NCBI RefSeq assembly: GCF_015291745.1
Contig: NZ_CP030059.1
Location: 1,639,501-1,703,500 of the forward strand
DNA length: 64,000 nucleotides
Reading direction: 5' to 3'
From: Bradyrhizobium sp. CCBAU 53351
Lineage (GTDB): Bacteria > Pseudomonadota > Alphaproteobacteria > Rhizobiales > Xanthobacteraceae
The notes under the pieces are model-generated. The model did no database searches. It saw only the letters and a program-made list of their open reading frames with translations, and was not told where the DNA came from. The first letter of the stretch is position 1, and each line of letters begins with the position of its first letter. A program made the position numbers and the translations under genes. Below are positions 55,201 to 63,487 of the stretch, piece after piece.

Positions 55201-58200
55201 GAGGCCGCCCGCGGCACCAATTTCGACGACACGTTCGACGCGACCGGATTCGGTCTGGCCGGGGCGACCAATGTCGGCTCGTCCGGCGCCTTCAACGACT
55301 TCGCCGGCGCCGGCGGCAACGACACCATCATCGGCAACGGCTCCACCCGCCTGAACTACCAGATCGCCGCCTCGAGCGTCAGCGTCGACCTCGAGACCAG
55401 CCCCGTGGGAACCACCACGGCGCTCACCGTTGCCGGCAGCGCGAGCGGTGCGACCGAAGGCACCGACAGCTTCACCGGCGTCAATGCGGTGCAGGGCTCG
55501 ACCTTCTCCGACACGCTGCTGGGCAGCAGCTTCAGCAACAACTTCACGGGGCTCGGCGGCGACGATTATATCGACGGCCGCGGAGGGTTTGACACCGCGA
55601 TCTACAACAGCCTCAGCACGGTCACGGGTGGCGTCACCATCGACATGGCGGCGGGCACGGCGAGCGGCGATGCTTCGATCGGCACCGACACGCTGCGCTC
55701 GATCGAGGGCATTCAGGGCACGGCCTACGCCGACAGCTATGTGGCGACAGGCTACGGACAGGCCGGTGCGCTCAATATCGGCAACAACGGCGGCTTCAAC
55801 CAGTTCGAGGGCCTCGGCGGCGACGATCAGATCACCGGTAACGGCAGCACACGCCTGCTCTACACGAACGCCACCGGCGGCGTCACGGTCAGCTTGAATG
55901 CCGGCTCGGTCACGGGGGACGTGTCGGTCGGGCATGACTCCTTCGCAGGCGTCAACAGCGTCTATGGCAGCAATTTCGCCGACACTTACGACGCGACCGG
56001 CTTCATCGGCTTCAATTCCTTCCAGGGCCAGGGTGGTAACGACACCATCACCGGCAACGGCAGCACGCAGCTGCTGTTCGCCAACGCCACCGGTGGCGTT
56101 GTCGTCGATCTCGCCAGCGGCACTGTTAGCGGGGATGCCTCGGTCGGACATGACACCATCACCGGTGGCGTGAACAGCGTGTCCGGCTCGGGCTTCAACG
56201 ACACGCTGAAGGGCGGCAGCGGCGCCGACAATCTGCTCGGCAACGGCGGCGCCGACACCTTCGTGTATGTGAGCGGCGGCGGTGCGGATTTCATCGGCGA
56301 CTTCTCGCATGGGCAAGCCGACAAGATCGACCTTTCGGGCGCTGGCATCTACAATCTCGCCGACGTTCAGGCGATCGCCTCGCAGCAGGGGTCGAACACC
56401 TTCATCAATTTCGGCAATGGTGATAGCCTGACGCTGCAGAACGTCAATCTGGCGAACCTCACGGCTGCGGATTTCATCTTCGCGCCCGGCGTTCACTTGA
56501 TCGGCGATGCCAATGCGAACACGCTGGTCGGCACGGTCTATGCCGACAATTTGAGCGGCCTTGGCGGCAACGACGTCCTGCAAGGCCTCGGCGGCAACGA
56601 CCTGCTCGACGGCGGCCAAGGCTTCGATCGCGCCGATTATGGTGATGCGACGGGAGGCATTACTGCCAATCTCGCGGCCGGTTCGGTGACCGGCCCGGGT
56701 GTTGGAACCGACGCGTTGACGAATATCGAGGGTATCCTCGGCAGCAACTATGCCGACATGTTCAACGCGGCCGGGTTCACCGGCTCGACCGGCCTGCCGG
56801 GCGTCGCCGCCGGCCAGAGCGAGTTCGAAGGGCGCGGCGGTGATGACGTCGTCGTCGGCGATCTCAACCCTCTGGGGCAGGCGGTAACCCGGCTGTCCTA
56901 TCTGAGCGCAACCGGTGCGGTCAGTGTCGACATCGGCGCGGGGACCGCGGATGGCGATGCCTCCGTCGGTCACGACACCTTCTCCAACGTCTCGACGATC
57001 TGGGGCTCGGCCTCCAACGACACGTTCTACGGCAGCGACAATGCTGCCTTCACCTACGAGACCTATGAGGGGCGCGGCGGCGACGACTATATCGATGGCC
57101 GGGGCGGCTACGACCAGGTCACCTATAACTCCGATACGACGACCACCTCAGGCATCTATGTTCACCTCGCCGCGGGCACCGTGAACGGCGATGCGACCGT
57201 CGGCACCGACACGATCCGCAACGTCGAGGCCGCCCGCGGCACCAATTTCGACGACACGTTCGACGCGACCGGATTCGGTCTGGCCGGGGCGACCAATGTC
57301 GGCTCGTCCGGCGGCTTCAACGACTTCGCCGGGGCCGGCGGCAACGACACCATCATCGGCAACGGCTCCACCCGCCTGAACTACCAGATCGCGGCCTCGA
57401 GCGTCAGCGTCGACCTCGAGACCAGCGTCGTGGGAACCACCACGGCGCTCACCGTTGCCGGCAGTGCGGTCGGCGCGACCGAGGGCACCGACAGCTTCAC
57501 CGGCGTCAATGCGGTGCAGGGCTCGACCTTCTCCGACACGCTGCTCGGCAGCAGCTTCAGCAACAACTTCACGGGTCTTGGCGGCGACGACTACATCGAC
57601 GGCCGCGGCGGCTTCGACACCGCGATCTACAACAGCCTCAGCACGGTCACGGGTGGCGTCACCATCGACATGGCGGCGGGCACGGCAACCGGCGATGCCT
57701 CGATCGGGACCGACACGCTGCGCTCGATCGAGGGCATTCAGGGCACCAGCTATGCCGACAGCTATGTGGCGACAGGCTACGGACAGGCCGGTGCGCTCAA
57801 TATCGGCAACAACGGTGGCTTCAACCAGTTCGAGGGCCTGGGCGGTGACGATCAGATCACCGGTAACGGCAGCACACGCCTGCTCTATACGAACGCCACC
57901 GGCGGCGTCACGGTCGGCTTGAATGCCGGCTCGGTCACGGGTGACGTGTCGGTCGGGCATGACTCCTTCGCAGGCGTCAACAGCGTCTATGGCAGCAATT
58001 TCGCCGACACTTACGACGCGACCGGCTTCATCGGCTTCAATTCCTTCCAGGGCCAGGGTGGTAACGACACCATCACCGGCAACGGCAGCACGCAGATCCT
58101 TTTCGCGAATGCGACCGCCGGCGTGATCGTCAACCTCGCGAACGGGACCGCGGACGGTGACGCTTCGGTGGGTCACGACACCATCGTGGGAGGGGTGACC

Positions 58201-61200
58201 AACGTTTCCGGCTCGAACTTCAACGACACGATCACCGGGTCCAGCGGCAACGATCAGCTGTTCGGCAACGGCGGCAGCGACCTGCTCAGCGGCGGTGCCG
58301 GCAACGACGCCCTGAACGGCGGCATTGGTGCGGACACCTTTGTCTATACCACCGGTGGCGGCGCCGATGTCATCGGCGACTTCCTGCAGGCGGACGCCGA
58401 CAAGATCGACCTCACGGGGGTGCCCGGCATCTCGACCCTCGCGGACATTCAGGCGCTCGCCACACAGCAGGGACCGAATACGGTCATCGACTTCGGCAAT
58501 GGCGACACCCTCACGCTGCTGAACGTGACGCTGTCGAACCTCACGGCTGCCGACTTCATCCTCGGCCAGGGCGTGCATCTCACCGGCGACGCCGGCGCAA
58601 ATACGCTGGTCGGCACCGCCTATGCCGACAACCTGAGTGGTCTCGCCGGCAACGACCGCCTGAAGGGCCTCGACGGCAATGATCTGCTCGATGGCGGCCT
58701 CGGCTTCGACCGCGCCGACTATGTCGCGGCAACCGGAGGCATTACCGCAAATCTCGCGGCAGGCTCCGTGACCGGACCAGGCGTCGGCACTGACACGCTG
58801 GTGAACGTCGAGGCCATCGTGGGCAGCGACTATGCCGACACGTTCAACGCGACCGGCTTTGCGGGCGATACCGGCATTGCCGGCACCAATGTGGGCTTCA
58901 ACGAGTTCGAGGGCCGTGGCGGGAACGACAGCATCACGGGCGCGACCAACAGCCTGGGTGCTCTGCTGACGCGCATCTCCTACGCCAGCGCAACGGGCAG
59001 CGTGACCGTCGATCTGGCGGCCCATTCGGCGATCGGAGATGGTTCGGTCGGCACCGATACGTTGGTCGGTTCGGGCTTTGGCGGTGTTGTGGGTTCCGGA
59101 TTTGCCGACCAGCTGCTCGGCAGCAGCAATGGCCCCGGCACCGTGGAGATCTTCGAAGGCCGCGCCGGCGACGACTTCATCGACGGCAGGGCTGGCTTCG
59201 ACCGGGCGGATTACGCGCTCGACCCGGACGCAGTGGGCGGGATCAACGTTCAGCTGGCCTTGGGAATTGTGACCGGTGACGCCGCGACGGTCGGCACCGA
59301 CACGCTGCGATCGGTCGAATCCGTGCGCGGCTCGACCAAAGCCGACACGTTCAATGCCGTCGGCTTCGGTGCGGGCAGCACAAATGCCGGGTCCAACGGG
59401 ACCTTCAACGAATTCATCGGCATGGGAGGTGACGACAACATTATTGGCAACGGAAACACGCGCATTGCCTTCACCAACGCAACCGGCGGGGTGATCGTCG
59501 ATCTGCTGGCAGGCACCGCGAGTGGCGACCTCTCCACGGGCAACGATACGTTCAGCGGCGTCAACGCCGTGATGGGGTCGATGTTCAACGACACCATCCG
59601 CGGCAGCAACATTACAACGGCAACGGAGACGTTCACCGGCTTTGCCGGCGACGATTTCATCGACGGCCGCGGCGGATTCGACATCGCCAGCTACAACAAC
59701 CTCTACTTCTCGACCGGACCTGTCACCATCGACTTCACGGTGGGCACCGCGACCGGCGACGCCTCGATCGGCAACGATACGCTCCGCGGGATCGAGGGGG
59801 CCCAGGGCACCAACTTCAACGATGTCTTCACGGCCACGAATTTCGGCGCCGTCGGCTTCCAGAATGCCGCGACCAACAACGTCGGCAACAACGGCAATTT
59901 CAACCAGTTCGAAGGTTTGGCCGGCAATGATACGATCACCGGCAACGGTAACACCCGTATCATTTATTCCAGCGCGACCGATGCAGTCACCATCAACCTG
60001 CAGGCGGGGACGGCGACCGGCGGCAGCTCGATCGGCACCGACAGCTATGTCGGCGTCAACAGTGCCACCGGTAGCAACCTGAACGACACTTACAATGCCA
60101 CAGGCTTCACCGGCGTGACCTCGGCCGGATCGTTCGGCACCTTCAACCTGTTCGAGGGGCTGCTCGGCAACGACACCATCACCGGTAACGGCAATACGCG
60201 GGTCTCGTATTCCCAGGCGAGTGGCAGCGGCGTCTCCGTCGACCTGTCGACCGGAATTGTGAGCGGTGCGGCTGGCGCCGACGTCATCACGGGCGGCGTC
60301 AACAGCGTGCAGGGTTCGAACCAGGTCGATACGCTGGTCGGTGGCTCAAATAACGAGTTCTTCTTCGGCGGCGGCGGTGGCGACACCATCAACGCGGGTG
60401 GTGGAAACGACGGCATCACCGGCCAGGGCGGCGACGATGTGATCGACGGCGGCGCCGGCACCGACATGGTGATCTTCTCGGGTGCGCAATCGCAATACAA
60501 CGTCACCATGGCCTCAACCATCCAGGTTCAAGATACAGTTGCGGGCCGCGACGGCACCGACACCTTGACCAATGTCGAAGTGCTGCAGTTCAGCGATGGC
60601 ATCGTGCTGCTGTCCTCGGGCACATCGGGGAGTCCGATCGATCTTTCCGCGCAGCAATTCTCCAACTCGGCGCCCGTGATCGGAACGGCCGGAGACGATT
60701 ATCTTCGCGTCGGAGCCAACATCTTCGGGCACCAGCTCAATCTGGGAGCGGGGACTGCAGACACCGTCCTGCTCAACGGCACCTTTGGTAACGGTTACAC
60801 GCTCAATCTCGCGGGGGTCGAAAACCTCGTCGGCACCGGCAACGACGAGTTCGTCAACCTCACGATGAATGCCAACGGCCTGGTCGTCGACCTCGGCGGC
60901 GGCAATGATCAGCTCAATCTCGCGGGCGGGGCAAATACGCTCAGCCTGATCGGCGTCGACGGAATCGCGGGAACGGATTTCGGAGCGACGCCCGGCGTCA
61001 ACGACGTGCTCACCCTGTCGACGACCGTCACGGGCCTGAACATCAGCCTCGGCAACGGCGACAACACGATGAACCTCGCTGCCGGCGCCAATTCGTTCGT
61101 GAACATCTACGATGTCAACCACGTGAACGGCATGGCGGGTGACGACATCCTGACCGTTACCGGTGCGATCGGCGCGGCCAACGGCGTCGCGATCGACCTC

Positions 61201-62118
61201 GGCGATGGCGATGATACGGTCGCCTTCAACGGAAACTTCGCGTCCTTCGCCGCGATGGGCATCGAGCACATCATCGGCAATGCAGGCGACAATTCGGTCA
61301 GCCTGACGAACAACGTCAACGGCATCGCCATCGATATGGGCGGCGGAACCGATTTGGTGTCCCTCGCCAATGGCGTCAATTCGCTCAGCATCAATGGCGT
61401 CGAGAACCTCAACGGCAGCGACTTTACCGGCAATCTCCATCCGTCGGACGATATGGTCACACTGCTGAACACCGTGTCCGGCGTGACGGTCAATCTCGGA
61501 GAAGGGACGGCCAACGTCCTCAATCTCGCCGAGGGCAGCAATTCGTTCGACAATCTGTGGAACGTGAACCTGCTCAACGGCAGTTCGTCGGATGACGTTC
61601 TGACGCTGCAGGGCAGCCCGGCGAACGTGATCGATCTCGGCGACGGCAACGACACTCTGAACTTCAATTCGAATGTCTACGACATCACCGTGACCAATGT
61701 CGAAACCGTCAATGCCGCCGCGAATTTCGACCGGATCACGATCGGCAACACGTCGGGCAACACGACGGTTACGGCCGGCGCAGGTGCGGACGAGATTTAC
61801 GCCAGCGCGGGCCATGACAACTTCCGCTTCGTCAGCACAGCAGACTCCGCCGCCGGTGCTGCCGACACCATCCACAATTTCGACGCGGGCAATGACAGCT
61901 TTACGTTCTCGGGCATCAGCGTCGCCGGCGGTCACATCGAGTATGTGGACGGGGCGGCCCTGCTCGGCGGAAACCAGGCTTCGGCCCATTTGCAGAGCTT
62001 CGGGCCGGGTAACGACTATCTCCAGATCGATATCGATGGCGATGGAACGAGTGACATGGACGTGAACCTGCAGAATGCCAGCGGCACGCTGCACAATGGG
62101 AACTTCTTGGTCAGCTAG
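49282..62118 (+). CDS. giant VCBS/RTX adhesin with four 2-kb supermodules
   Basis: A 4,278-residue protein. Residues 1-130 are RTX loops; about 203-630 are four VCBS domains (PVAVADTASVKEDVTT, AAVIGNLVQHDVTEDGVLTA); 630-750 another Ig-like domain; 750-1000 an SdrB-like start (DGYIGGATVFADANNNGILD) and an Ala-rich helical part. Then four supermodules start near residues 1029, 1733, 2407 and 3103. Each has RTX loops, FDRADYxxATGGITxNLAAG, repeated GTDTLxxIExxxGSNFADTF and GNGxTRL blocks, and ends in FVYxTGGGADxIGDFxHGxxDKIDL like a serralysin C-terminus. The last 490 residues have beta-solenoid repeats and the tail DYLQIDIDGDGTSDMDVNLQ, typical of type I signals. No anchoring or protease-cleavage (LapD/LapG) motif was found. 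Start lacks a strong ribosome site. Confidence 0.92.
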   Translation: MIINGTNANDQIAGTSSTDIINAKNGDDTVGAGAGNDLVQGGNGNDNINAGAGNDIVDAGNGNDTVDGGTGNDIIFGGNGNDTLLGGAGNDLISGDNGDDIIDGGAGTDIISGGNGNDILIYRVSENVGSVDIYDGGKGQDTLRLVVTQAMANSASFRSDLAAIQALIARYGSADYAFRSFDLAVASIEKVEIVIEGPTNHVPVAVADTASVKEDVTTVASGNLLANDTDADAGDTHTVSAVAGGTDNGTTITVAGTYGTLVVTKATGAYTYTLNNSSAAVQALAAGQQAMEQFTYTNADNHGGTGSSTLTVAITGSNDAATITVSGSQDISVTEAGSGVGDPNASGQLAVNDVDSGQAHFAVPASLAGTYGNFTFNAATGAWTYTLDPVKSNPLTAGQQVTDTLTVVSADGTATRDIVVNITGTNDAAVIGNLVQHDVTEDGVLTASGTLSINDVDQNQNSFQTVVASGPGNLGSLMIGANGDYSYSVANGSVQYLGQGETRDETFTVKALDGTTKNVTFTIHGVNDAAAIGGPTQHDVTEDGQLTASGQLSISDADQNQAAFQADEITAAGNLGKVTLQADGHYSYSVDNSVIQYLGANDVKTETFTVTSVDGTTKNISFDIHGAQDAPVLNVQDSSGAADGNITLNIAAAKIDQSSTLSLKIEGVPSSFAVQNGAALGDGTWLLTGDSIQNVVLIPSHAVGSPDPFTLHVTAISDDGVHQAVSSAELSLSVTPGANEINALDIDGYIGGATVFADANNNGILDAGEAFTTTRADGSFTLAGGSGPLVSIGGVDISTGLQVAGVLRAPEGSTVITPLTTLIVALVDSTANDEHPLTVDQAINAIAAAFNVDLAADPQNPIDLLSYDPVPAAVGGDATATAVLAAAIQVQSTVAQIAAVGVAPDAVIAAIADAVATAQADPDNPLPFNLSSQETVESVVSSAGVSAAAAATVVEVVAAANDSIQSATNVTELAQAGQVAQGAAADQLAATNFSDQGSIDLLTDRFVDNLDTEVSNAVLTPVGNAVFGSLGDDVLSGGIGNDLIDGQDGNDRLNGGDGNDILFGGAGRDYLSGGSGDDILDGGPGFDRAVYTDATGGVTIDLAAGTASGAGVGTDTLVNIEAAIGSNFDDTFNGAGFTGDAHVPGSPVGYNEFEGKGGDDTIISNTNSQGAELTRVSYVSATGAVTVDLAAGYAQGDASVGHDTLVGSGFNGAWGSAYNDTILGSNNPMFTAEVYAGLAGNDYIDGRGGYDRVDYNVDPNTTTGITVNLAAGSVTGDATIGSDTLRGIEAIRGTNFADTYNATGFGSGSINAGSSGTFNEFTGNGGDDTITGNGFTRLGFNNATAGVQVDFVTGIATGDSSVGTDQFTGVNAVQASMFDDTLLGGATNDTFTGLAGNDYIDGRGGFDVSSYNNIFFITGSITVDMAAGIVTGDASNGTDTLRSIEGIQGTNFNDTYDATGYGVTGANTGNNGTFNQFEGLGGDDVITGNGNTRLIFANATGGVTINLAGGTATGDGSTGQDTFTGVNSALGGNFADVYDATGFTGPNANFNSFQGNGGNDVISGNGNTQIQFGNATGGVSVNLTAGTVDGDGSVGHDTITGGVFNVLGSNFNDTIIGSGSNDSLSGSNGNDTLDGRAGNDFLSGGAGADIFVYATGGGFDFVQDFVHGQDKIDLTGVYGIFSLTDLQSHAVQSGPNTVITFSSVDRLTLQNVNLSSLTASDFLFGTPAAPIVGDGNANDLVGTANAETISGLGGNDRLQGLGGSDLLDGGSGFDRAIYTDATGGIAVNLAAGTASGPGVGTDTLVNIEGAVGSNFADTFSAAGFTGSTGLPGVAAGQSEFEGRGGDDVVVGDLNALGQAVTRLSYLSASSAVTVDIGAGTADGDASVGHDSFSNVSTIWGSASNDTFYGSDNAAFTYETYEGRGGDDYIDGRGGYDQVTYNSDTTTTSGIYVHLAAGTVNGDATVGTDTIRNVEAARGTNFDDTFDATGFGLAGATNVGSSGAFNDFAGAGGNDTIIGNGSTRLNYQIAASSVSVDLETSPVGTTTALTVAGSASGATEGTDSFTGVNAVQGSTFSDTLLGSSFSNNFTGLGGDDYIDGRGGFDTAIYNSLSTVTGGVTIDMAAGTASGDASIGTDTLRSIEGIQGTAYADSYVATGYGQAGALNIGNNGGFNQFEGLGGDDQITGNGSTRLLYTNATGGVTVSLNAGSVTGDVSVGHDSFAGVNSVYGSNFADTYDATGFIGFNSFQGQGGNDTITGNGSTQLLFANATGGVVVDLASGTVSGDASVGHDTITGGVNSVSGSGFNDTLKGGSGADNLLGNGGADTFVYVSGGGADFIGDFSHGQADKIDLSGAGIYNLADVQAIASQQGSNTFINFGNGDSLTLQNVNLANLTAADFIFAPGVHLIGDANANTLVGTVYADNLSGLGGNDVLQGLGGNDLLDGGQGFDRADYGDATGGITANLAAGSVTGPGVGTDALTNIEGILGSNYADMFNAAGFTGSTGLPGVAAGQSEFEGRGGDDVVVGDLNPLGQAVTRLSYLSATGAVSVDIGAGTADGDASVGHDTFSNVSTIWGSASNDTFYGSDNAAFTYETYEGRGGDDYIDGRGGYDQVTYNSDTTTTSGIYVHLAAGTVNGDATVGTDTIRNVEAARGTNFDDTFDATGFGLAGATNVGSSGGFNDFAGAGGNDTIIGNGSTRLNYQIAASSVSVDLETSVVGTTTALTVAGSAVGATEGTDSFTGVNAVQGSTFSDTLLGSSFSNNFTGLGGDDYIDGRGGFDTAIYNSLSTVTGGVTIDMAAGTATGDASIGTDTLRSIEGIQGTSYADSYVATGYGQAGALNIGNNGGFNQFEGLGGDDQITGNGSTRLLYTNATGGVTVGLNAGSVTGDVSVGHDSFAGVNSVYGSNFADTYDATGFIGFNSFQGQGGNDTITGNGSTQILFANATAGVIVNLANGTADGDASVGHDTIVGGVTNVSGSNFNDTITGSSGNDQLFGNGGSDLLSGGAGNDALNGGIGADTFVYTTGGGADVIGDFLQADADKIDLTGVPGISTLADIQALATQQGPNTVIDFGNGDTLTLLNVTLSNLTAADFILGQGVHLTGDAGANTLVGTAYADNLSGLAGNDRLKGLDGNDLLDGGLGFDRADYVAATGGITANLAAGSVTGPGVGTDTLVNVEAIVGSDYADTFNATGFAGDTGIAGTNVGFNEFEGRGGNDSITGATNSLGALLTRISYASATGSVTVDLAAHSAIGDGSVGTDTLVGSGFGGVVGSGFADQLLGSSNGPGTVEIFEGRAGDDFIDGRAGFDRADYALDPDAVGGINVQLALGIVTGDAATVGTDTLRSVESVRGSTKADTFNAVGFGAGSTNAGSNGTFNEFIGMGGDDNIIGNGNTRIAFTNATGGVIVDLLAGTASGDLSTGNDTFSGVNAVMGSMFNDTIRGSNITTATETFTGFAGDDFIDGRGGFDIASYNNLYFSTGPVTIDFTVGTATGDASIGNDTLRGIEGAQGTNFNDVFTATNFGAVGFQNAATNNVGNNGNFNQFEGLAGNDTITGNGNTRIIYSSATDAVTINLQAGTATGGSSIGTDSYVGVNSATGSNLNDTYNATGFTGVTSAGSFGTFNLFEGLLGNDTITGNGNTRVSYSQASGSGVSVDLSTGIVSGAAGADVITGGVNSVQGSNQVDTLVGGSNNEFFFGGGGGDTINAGGGNDGITGQGGDDVIDGGAGTDMVIFSGAQSQYNVTMASTIQVQDTVAGRDGTDTLTNVEVLQFSDGIVLLSSGTSGSPIDLSAQQFSNSAPVIGTAGDDYLRVGANIFGHQLNLGAGTADTVLLNGTFGNGYTLNLAGVENLVGTGNDEFVNLTMNANGLVVDLGGGNDQLNLAGGANTLSLIGVDGIAGTDFGATPGVNDVLTLSTTVTGLNISLGNGDNTMNLAAGANSFVNIYDVNHVNGMAGDDILTVTGAIGAANGVAIDLGDGDDTVAFNGNFASFAAMGIEHIIGNAGDNSVSLTNNVNGIAIDMGGGTDLVSLANGVNSLSINGVENLNGSDFTGNLHPSDDMVTLLNTVSGVTVNLGEGTANVLNLAEGSNSFDNLWNVNLLNGSSSDDVLTLQGSPANVIDLGDGNDTLNFNSNVYDITVTNVETVNAAANFDRITIGNTSGNTTVTAGAGADEIYASAGHDNFRFVSTADSAAGAADTIHNFDAGNDSFTFSGISVAGGHIEYVDGAALLGGNQASAHLQSFGPGNDYLQIDIDGDGTSDMDVNLQNASGTLHNGNFLVS
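54478..58584 (+). repeat. near-identical supermodules at 2,025-bp spacing
   Basis: Supermodule 2 (54478-56502) and supermodule 3 (56503-58584) are offset by exactly 2,025 bp at four points I measured (54741/56766, 55081/57106, 56041/58066, 54478/56503). Between 54741 and about 56090 almost every base agrees, with scattered synonymous changes. The first and fourth supermodules are 2,055 and 2,088 bp away by the same landmark and more diverged. This is a recent in-frame duplication or gene conversion. Confidence 0.92.
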
Positions 62119-62239
62119 CGGCCATCGACCTTGGAGGGCCCCGGTCCATCTGGCTCCGGGGCCGGCGCTTCCAGCCCTGGAGCCCAAACGCGTGGGTGCT
62201 CTCGAGGGCCGCGGCGGATCGCCTCTCTCAAACAAAACC

Positions 62240-62274
62240 GCCGCCCCCGTTGGCCGGTGGGGCGGCAGTTGTTA
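62240..62274 (+). terminator. terminator of the giant adhesin gene
   Basis: Stem GCCGCCCC/GGGGCGGC (62240-62247 with 62259-62266) with an 11-base loop, followed by AGTTGTT. It lies 121 bp past the stop. Confidence 0.7.
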
Positions 62275-62302
62275 GGCTTAGCTCAGCGGGGCGCAGTCGA
62301 AC

Positions 62303-62566
62303 TCAGCGGACGTACCAATATCCCCACCAGCGATGGGATACGGGCCGTGCCTGCGCCTTCATGGCTGCAACTTCTTCGACCGGACGGAGCTGGGGACCAT
62401 AGATCGCGGGCGGGTAAACATCATCCCACAGCACGACGCCGCCCTGGACGGCGGCCGCCCGGTGTGACGGAGCAAGCGCGAGCTCGGCGGCCGGCGCGAC
62501 GGAGCCCGTTACGCCGAGGCCAATGGCGGCGAGGGCAATGGATGGAATAAGGGCGCGGAAGTTCAT
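62303..62566 (-). CDS. small secreted protein, intact copy
   Basis: An 87-residue protein: signal peptide about 1-27 (PSIALAAIGLGVTGSVAPA, cut after AA), then LALAPSHRAAAVQGGVVLWD, DVYPPAIYGPQLRPVEEVAA and ARPVSHRWWGYWYVR. Short, with a Trp/Tyr-rich end. I know no function. AGAGGG precedes the ATG at 62566; the open frame goes to 62695 but begins outside the signal peptide. A truncated copy is at 25039-25220. It converges on the giant adhesin gene. Confidence 0.78.
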   Translation of the reverse strand: MNFRALIPSIALAAIGLGVTGSVAPAAELALAPSHRAAAVQGGVVLWDDVYPPAIYGPQLRPVEEVAAMKAQARPVSHRWWGYWYVR

Positions 62567-62911
62567 TGGATTTGAATCCCTCTGAAATGAGATGCGAAAT
62601 AATGCGACGGCTGCCGGACGGTTGCAAGGGCGTGGGCTGGCCGGTTGCCCGAAATTTCTCGTGTGAGGGAAGGCCGTCGGGCTTGCCGACTGCAACCGGC
62701 TTGGCGGGTCCGGATCTGCGAGAACATTTCTCTATATAGAGTGCGTCTCATGGAAAAATCCTGATCGCTGCGATCGATGCACGCGAGACTGCGCTGCATG
62801 CACGCCAGAGGTCAGGCATGAACAATCTTTCGGCGCCCACAGTCGGAAAGAATCATGATGTCGACACACTGCTCGCTCTTGATAGGTCGCGGACTATCCA
62901 AGGCAACTCCC
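62567..62911. other. intergenic stretch, no gene seen
   Basis: Probably holds divergent promoters for the leftward secreted protein and the rightward small genes. A short TATATAGAG near 62732 could be a -10 region. Confidence 0.4.
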
Positions 62912-63085
62912 ATGACTTCTGCATTCGTCTCCACTTTGATTTTCAGCGCTGGCCTCATCTCGGGATACGCGTTGCGCGCTTGGCGCGTCCAACGAAGTCC
63001 TGCGAACTCATCCCGTGGCGCCTCGCGTCGAACGGCCGGGCCGACTCCCACCACAACCTTCGGCCACGCCCGACGAGCGTTTTAG
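62912..63085 (+). CDS. 57-residue single-helix membrane protein
   Basis: MTSAFVSTLIFSAGLISGYA, LRAWRVQRSPANSS, then a basic Ser/Arg/Thr tail. The start ...VSxLIFSAGLISGYALRxWxxxR is one I recognise from small rhizobial proteins. One N-terminal helix, basic cytoplasmic tail. Chosen start ATG at 62912; the frame is open to 62855. Confidence 0.6.
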   Translation: MTSAFVSTLIFSAGLISGYALRAWRVQRSPANSSRGASRRTAGPTPTTTFGHARRAF

Positions 63086-63144
63086 ATGCCGTCTAGTTCT
63101 CTGTCGGCATCCAACTTCACGCTGAAACGAAGGGGCATGATGAC

Positions 63145-63411
63145 ATGAGCGAGCCCAAGAAGGACGCTCCACGACGCTACATTGCGGATGGCGCCGGACA
63201 GCGCGTGCTCGTTGGTCTGACGATCTCGGAGACCATCGAGTTCGAAGCGTTGGACAAGCCTGACGCCGACTTGATCGGCGAAATGGGGCGTGTCCGTCAG
63301 GCCCGGCACGGAGAGCGTTGGCTGGAGCTCTACGTCAAGCACGAGCGAGCGTGGAGCGACTGGATGGCGCAGACGCGTGCGCGGCCGGAGAATCCGCAAT
63401 TGCTCAACTAG
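63145..63411 (+). CDS. conserved small protein, function unknown
   Basis: An 88-residue protein: MSEPKKDAPRRYIADGAGQR, VLVGLTISETIEFEALDKPD, RHGERWLELYVKHERAWSDW, then MAQTRARPENPQLLN. The VLVGLTxxETxEFExLD...RWxELYxKHxxAW pattern is common in small rhizobial proteins near housekeeping genes. No catalytic motif. Same strand as the gene at 62912 and may share its transcript. Confidence 0.78.
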   Translation: MSEPKKDAPRRYIADGAGQRVLVGLTISETIEFEALDKPDADLIGEMGRVRQARHGERWLELYVKHERAWSDWMAQTRARPENPQLLN

Positions 63412-63487
63412 GGCTTGCCCGGAGCGGCGTACAACCAGTCTACGCCAGTGCGACCGACTCGCGCGTCAGCGGCAGGCCGTCGTCACC

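Noticed and set aside
55123..59025. Two 616- and 625-codon minus-strand frames in the adhesin gene
   Set aside because: They are the same shadow appearing twice because the underlying 2,025-bp supermodule is duplicated.
60514..62235. 573-codon minus-strand frame at the adhesin 3' end
   Set aside because: Antisense to a coherent beta-repeat region; composition is noise-like.
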